Shown here: piece by piece, positions 6,575-8,805 of the stretch
Position numbering within the stretch: position 1 is the stretch's first letter
Layout: each line of letters starts with the position of its first letter
Made by a program: the position numbers and the translations under genes
Assembly: GCA_009787745.1 (NCBI GenBank)
Contig: WQST01000092.1
Coordinates: 1-8,805, forward strand
Source of the DNA: Lachnospiraceae bacterium
GTDB taxonomy: Bacteria > Bacillota > Clostridia > Lachnospirales > Lachnospiraceae
Length of the DNA stretch: 8,805 nucleotides
Direction: 5' to 3'
The notes under the pieces: generated by a model
What the model saw: the letters and a program-made list of their open reading frames with translations, nothing else
What the model was told of the DNA's origin: nothing
Database searches by the model: none

Positions 6575-7126
6575 ATGATTTATAGTATTTTGTCAAACAC
6601 AAAAAAGAGACAAGTTACATTAGAAGAATTTATGCAGTACTATCATATTGATGGTACGGAGATAAATCAGAATAAATTGGGAGAGTTTCTGGATTTTTTT
6701 GAAGTTTCGGCTGATGATTTGTATATGAAATCGAAAACAGAGGTTTTTTTCCTGATGCATGGATTTTGTTTGGATCAGGAATCTCGGTGTCTGAATTATC
6801 AGGATTTCCCGCGAAGGCAGATTGACGGGTGTGTGTTTGAGTATTTGACAGGATCGGGGTTTGTCAGGATTGAGGTTGATTTTCCGACATTGGTTATTAG
6901 GTATGGGGGGAAGGTTTATAATATCTCCGAAGCAGATCGGGGTGTGCTTAAGCAAGGATTAAATGATTTGGGGATTATGTCGGTTTATTTGTTTGATGGG
7001 AAAAAAGATGAATCGGTTGCTTGGATGGAGATTATTGGAACCGATGGCGGAGTTTATCCGGTTGAAGGGGAACTGTCGTCGTATGAGGTGTTTTTTCAGA
7101 TTGTTGATGCTATAGTGAGGAGGTGA
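6575..7126 (+). CDS. Uncharacterised 183-residue protein
   Basis: I do not recognise this protein. It is soluble-looking, without signal peptide or membrane helix. The N-terminus has LGEFLDFFEVSADDLYM at 35-51, which resembles the final helices of a Cro/C1-type helix-turn-helix domain (as in LAKALNVSIDDLL), but the preceding recognition helices are not evident. From about residue 90 there are alternating short strands (GSGFVRIEVDFPTLVIRYG, VYNISEADRG, SVYLFDGKKDESVAWMEIIG), suggesting a beta-rich domain. The reading frame is uninterrupted, stops are scarce over 550 bases, and the coding strand is rich in GG and TT like its neighbour, so it is likely a real gene. ATG 6575 is the first start after an in-frame stop at 6551, with only a weak AGG upstream. 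Its stop is embedded in a perfect ribosome site. A regulatory role beside the response regulator is a guess. Confidence 0.65.
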   Translation: MIYSILSNTKKRQVTLEEFMQYYHIDGTEINQNKLGEFLDFFEVSADDLYMKSKTEVFFLMHGFCLDQESRCLNYQDFPRRQIDGCVFEYLTGSGFVRIEVDFPTLVIRYGGKVYNISEADRGVLKQGLNDLGIMSVYLFDGKKDESVAWMEIIGTDGGVYPVEGELSSYEVFFQIVDAIVRR

Positions 7127-7146
7127 GTTGTCATATGATTATATAA
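7118..7146 (+). promoter_or_regulatory. Orphan ribosome binding site followed by a three-codon frame
   Basis: AGGAGGTGA (7118-7126), a full anti-16S match, overlaps the stop of the 6575 gene. The next ATG at 7135 is at good spacing but is followed by ATT ATA and then TAA (7144-7146). No gene of useful size starts here. This looks like a translation start left behind when a downstream coupled gene was lost or displaced, though it could also be chance or a leader minigene. Confidence 0.4.
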
Positions 7147-7152
7147 AAGCAA

Positions 7153-7182
7153 TTGGTAATAAAGTTACATAATTACTATCAT
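7153..7182 (+). promoter_or_regulatory. Probable promoter of the protease-anchor cassette
   Basis: TTGGTA (7153-7158) and TATCAT (7177-7182) are spaced by 18 bases, matching four and five of six consensus positions. An inverted repeat, GTAAT (7156-7160) and ATTAC (7172-7176) with 11 bases between, lies within the promoter and could be a repressor site. AAAGGTG at 7186-7192 then provides the ribosome site for ATG 7202. Confidence 0.45.
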
Positions 7183-7201
7183 AAGAAAGGTGTGATTTTA
7201 A

Positions 7202-7732
7202 ATGAAAAAGCAGTTTTTATCAATTTTATTAATTTTAGTAGTAGTATTATCTTTAAATATCGTAGCTTTTGCAGATTATACAGGTGTAAAGTGGCCCTCA
7301 ACATCAATAACGTACAGTTATACTTCGGCTATAGCATCGACAGAAAGTGCCGCATATTCAACAGCTGCATCAAGATGGACATCATCAACAAAGGTAAATT
7401 TAAACTTTACAGGCATTAATTCCAGTGCTAACATTGTTTGTGATGCTGTAACTAACAGTCTGGTTGATTGGGATGGGTTTGCAAGTTGGAATTATACAGG
7501 TTCAAACATAACGAAATCTTATCTTTATTTGAATAAACATTATACGACCGGCTATTCAGCTGATAAGCGTCTTTCCGTTGCATCTCACGAATTTGGCCAT
7601 GCGATTGGACTTGCCGATAAGGCTAGTAATGTCGTAGCGGTAATGAATGGATATTCAAATAGCAGGTGGGATATTTATAGAATTAACGCCCCTACTGGCA
7701 ACGAACAGACGCTTATAAATAATTTATACTAA
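7202..7732 (+). CDS. Secreted metzincin (matrixin-like) zinc metalloprotease
   Basis: A 176-residue secreted protease candidate. Residues 1-24 form a Sec signal peptide (MKKQ, a long hydrophobic core, then AFA with likely cleavage before D25). The mature part of about 152 residues is Ser/Thr/Tyr-rich, with a WPSTSITYSY strand and SAAYSTAASRWTS helix typical of the start of matrixin-type domains. The zinc site is HEFGHAIGLAD: ligands H129, H133 and probably D139 with catalytic E130. Asp in the third-ligand position is known in snapalysin-type metzincins, while matrixins proper use His. The downstream VMN (M148) fits the Met-turn. There is no propeptide with a cysteine switch and no cell-wall anchor, so it is probably released as a compact enzyme. 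ATG 7202 follows AAAGGTG. The gene precedes a membrane-anchored protein by 23 bases and the pair ends in a terminator. The substrate is unknown. Confidence 0.85.
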   Translation: MKKQFLSILLILVVVLSLNIVAFADYTGVKWPSTSITYSYTSAIASTESAAYSTAASRWTSSTKVNLNFTGINSSANIVCDAVTNSLVDWDGFASWNYTGSNITKSYLYLNKHYTTGYSADKRLSVASHEFGHAIGLADKASNVVAVMNGYSNSRWDIYRINAPTGNEQTLINNLY

Positions 7733-7755
7733 ACAATAAATGTAAGGAGAAAAGC

Positions 7756-8385
7756 ATGAAAACAAAAATTAAATTAAGTGCTGTAAAGCAAGCGATTTTG
7801 GCTTTGAGTATTGTTGCATGTATGGTGAATTTGGTAATATTAATTGTATATGGATTCAGTACAAAAAAAGTTGAAGACCATAGTTTGGACGAAATTTTTT
7901 CTGCTTCATCAGTTAGTTGGGCACATTCCTACCAAAGTATTGGCGAATTAGAAAAGAGTAGCGATTTCATTGGCTTAATTGAGATTATAGGCGTTACGAG
8001 AACAAATGAAATTATACCAAATGGAGTAACTCAGCAGAATGAAAATAGGAATGTAATCCCCTTAACTATTTTTTCGGCGAGGGTATTAGATGGGGTTATA
8101 TCCGATTCGAATACTATTGAAATAGTAATGACAGGAAAGGCAGGAGAGATTAATCTTGATACCGATCCGTTAATGTCTTCTAACGAAAAATGGTTTATAT
8201 TCGCAAGGAAAAATTATGACGGCTCATATACGATTTTAGGTGGACCGCAAGGACGCTTTATCTACAATGAAAGCAATGATACAATATCATCGTTAAATTC
8301 ATTACTTTATGGCAGGGAAGAAATGACTAATTTGAGTCTATCTGAAACCAAAGCCGAAATTTCTAAATTAAGGAAACAAAATTAA
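7756..8385 (+). CDS. Membrane-anchored extracytoplasmic protein of unknown function
   Basis: A 209-residue protein with a short basic N-terminus, one hydrophobic segment at about 14-34 (ILALSIVACMVNLVILIVY) and an outward-facing domain, by the positive-inside rule. There is no clear lipobox or signal-peptidase site, so an uncleaved anchor is most likely. The domain reads SDFIGLIEIIGV (69-80), LTIFSARVLDGVI (103-115), EIVMTGKAG (122-130), NEKWFIFARKNYDG (143-156) and GGPQGRFIYN (162-171). This resembles beta-rich exported proteins of Bacillota that I have seen only as hypothetical. The same order of segments appears in the C-terminal part of the GT2 fusion at 3862-4476. It starts at ATG 7756 behind AAGGAGA (7744-7750), 23 bases after the protease gene, and is followed by a strong terminator. 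It may hold, inhibit or present the protease, but nothing in the sequence proves that. Confidence 0.75.
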   Translation: MKTKIKLSAVKQAILALSIVACMVNLVILIVYGFSTKKVEDHSLDEIFSASSVSWAHSYQSIGELEKSSDFIGLIEIIGVTRTNEIIPNGVTQQNENRNVIPLTIFSARVLDGVISDSNTIEIVMTGKAGEINLDTDPLMSSNEKWFIFARKNYDGSYTILGGPQGRFIYNESNDTISSLNSLLYGREEMTNLSLSETKAEISKLRKQN

Positions 8386-8423
8386 TTCATTTTTCGGATA
8401 CGACGATAGCAGTTCAAAAGAAA

Positions 8424-8451
8424 GCGAGCCTTCAAAATGAGGCTCGTTTTT
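8424..8451 (+). terminator. Intrinsic terminator after the protease-anchor cassette
   Basis: CGAGCCT (8425-8431) pairs perfectly with AGGCTCG (8440-8446) around an eight-base loop, extendable by a G-T pair at 8424/8447, and is followed by five T residues (8447-8451). It closes the transcript of the 7202 and 7756 genes and isolates it from pseC. Confidence 0.88.
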
Positions 8452-8511
8452 GTATCTGGTGTGCCTCTGGAGTGCATAATTTTAGCTGTAATCTTTTTAA
8501 TTGTGTTTACC

Positions 8512-8540
8512 TATTCAAACAACGAAAATCATGGTACAAT
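8512..8540 (+). promoter_or_regulatory. Extended -10 promoter for pseC
   Basis: TACAAT (8535-8540) is preceded by TGG, giving an extended -10. The hexamer 17 bases upstream, TATTCA (8512-8517), is a poor -35. The 16 bases AAAATCATGGTACAAT (8525-8540) differ at two positions from 4580-4595 at the pseB promoter. The start would be near 8547, with AAAGGG (8559-8564) as ribosome site. Confidence 0.6.
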
Positions 8541-8572
8541 AACGTTAGATTTTTTATGAAAGGGTTTTTGAC

Positions 8573-8805
8573 ATGGATAAGCCTGCGATATGCGGAGGAA
8601 GTGCGGTTCGGGATAGTAAGATTCATTATGGGCGTCAATATATTGATGATGCGGATATTGACGCGGTGGTGGCGGTTCTTAAGAGTGATTTTTTGACTTG
8701 CGGGCCGCAGATTAGGGCGCTTGAAAAGAAGCTTTGTGAGATAACGGGGGCGGGGTATGCGGTTGCTTGTGCTAACGGTACGGCGGCTTTGCATATAGCT
8801 TGCTT
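8573..8805 (+). CDS. pseC: UDP-4-amino-4,6-dideoxy-N-acetyl-beta-L-altrosamine transaminase PseC, N-terminal part
   Basis: The first 77 codons of a DegT/DnrJ/EryC1-family, PLP-dependent aminotransferase (full length usually near 380 residues), cut by the window edge. It would aminate the PseB product at C4 using glutamate, the second step to CMP-pseudaminic acid. The start is MDKPAICGGSAVRDSK, an N-terminal extension common in this family, then HYGRQYIDDADIDAVVAVL (18-36), the SDFLTCGP motif (38-45) and YAVACANGTAALHIA (62-76), which contributes to cofactor binding. The active-site Lys lies beyond the window. AAAGGG (8559-8564) sits 8 bases before ATG 8573. PseC and not a generic DegT enzyme is chosen because of YGRQ.I...DI, SD.LT.GP and the nearby pseB. 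A frame at 8472-8696 on the same strand and one on the opposite strand are shadows of this gene. Confidence 0.88.
   Translation, partial: MDKPAICGGSAVRDSKIHYGRQYIDDADIDAVVAVLKSDFLTCGPQIRALEKKLCEITGAGYAVACANGTAALHIAC

Noticed and set aside
7153..7419. 88-codon + strand frame starting TTG
   Set aside because: Low-complexity Ile/Asn/Phe/Lys-rich translation overlapping the metalloprotease gene, which has a signal peptide and zinc motif in the other frame.
8472..8696. 74-codon frame on the + strand
   Set aside because: It crosses the pseC promoter and overlaps pseC out of frame. The pseC frame from 8573 has clear family motifs.

Overview
The window looks like a surface-glycan or flagellin-glycosylation island from a low-to-moderate GC Gram-positive bacterium (Bacillota, Clostridia or Negativicutes type). 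The basis is strong purine-rich Shine-Dalgarno sites (AGGAGG, AAGGAGA), short intergenic gaps, Bacillota-style promoters with extended -10 boxes, a LytTR-type response regulator, and protein sequences that resemble clostridial sugar-cluster proteins. No rRNA, tRNA, CRISPR array, transposase or integrase was found.

Left part (1-4476): a run of same-strand glycosyltransferases. There is the tail of a GT2 enzyme cut by the window edge, two GT4 enzymes with zero bases between them, and a GT2 enzyme. The second GT2 reading frame does not stop where such enzymes normally end. It continues through a hydrophobic segment into an unrelated domain of about 190 residues. An 85-base gap before it holds a hairpin-forming element that resembles dispersed intergenic repeats.

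Middle and right (4477-8805): a strong promoter preceded by three short direct repeats drives pseB, the first enzyme of CMP-pseudaminic acid synthesis. The pseB stop codon lies inside an intrinsic terminator. The second pathway gene, pseC, starts only at 8573 behind its own promoter and runs off the window. In many pse loci these genes are adjacent. Here about 2.96 kb separates them, holding four unrelated genes: a LytTR response regulator whose phosphoacceptor Asp is a Glu, an unrecognised 183-residue protein preceded by a hairpin-rich leader, a small secreted metzincin (matrixin-like) protease, and a membrane-anchored protein of unknown function. The last two form a promoter-to-terminator cassette.

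How it fits together: the inferred theme is making a nonulosonic acid (pseudaminic acid) and adding sugars to a surface structure such as flagellin. The most unusual point is that the unknown domain fused to the second GT2 appears by eye to be a diverged relative of the anchored protein next to the protease. The same accessory module may therefore have entered this island twice, once as a protease plus anchor cassette and once as a fusion to a glycosyltransferase. The protease-anchor partnership and the functional link to glycosylation are inferences.
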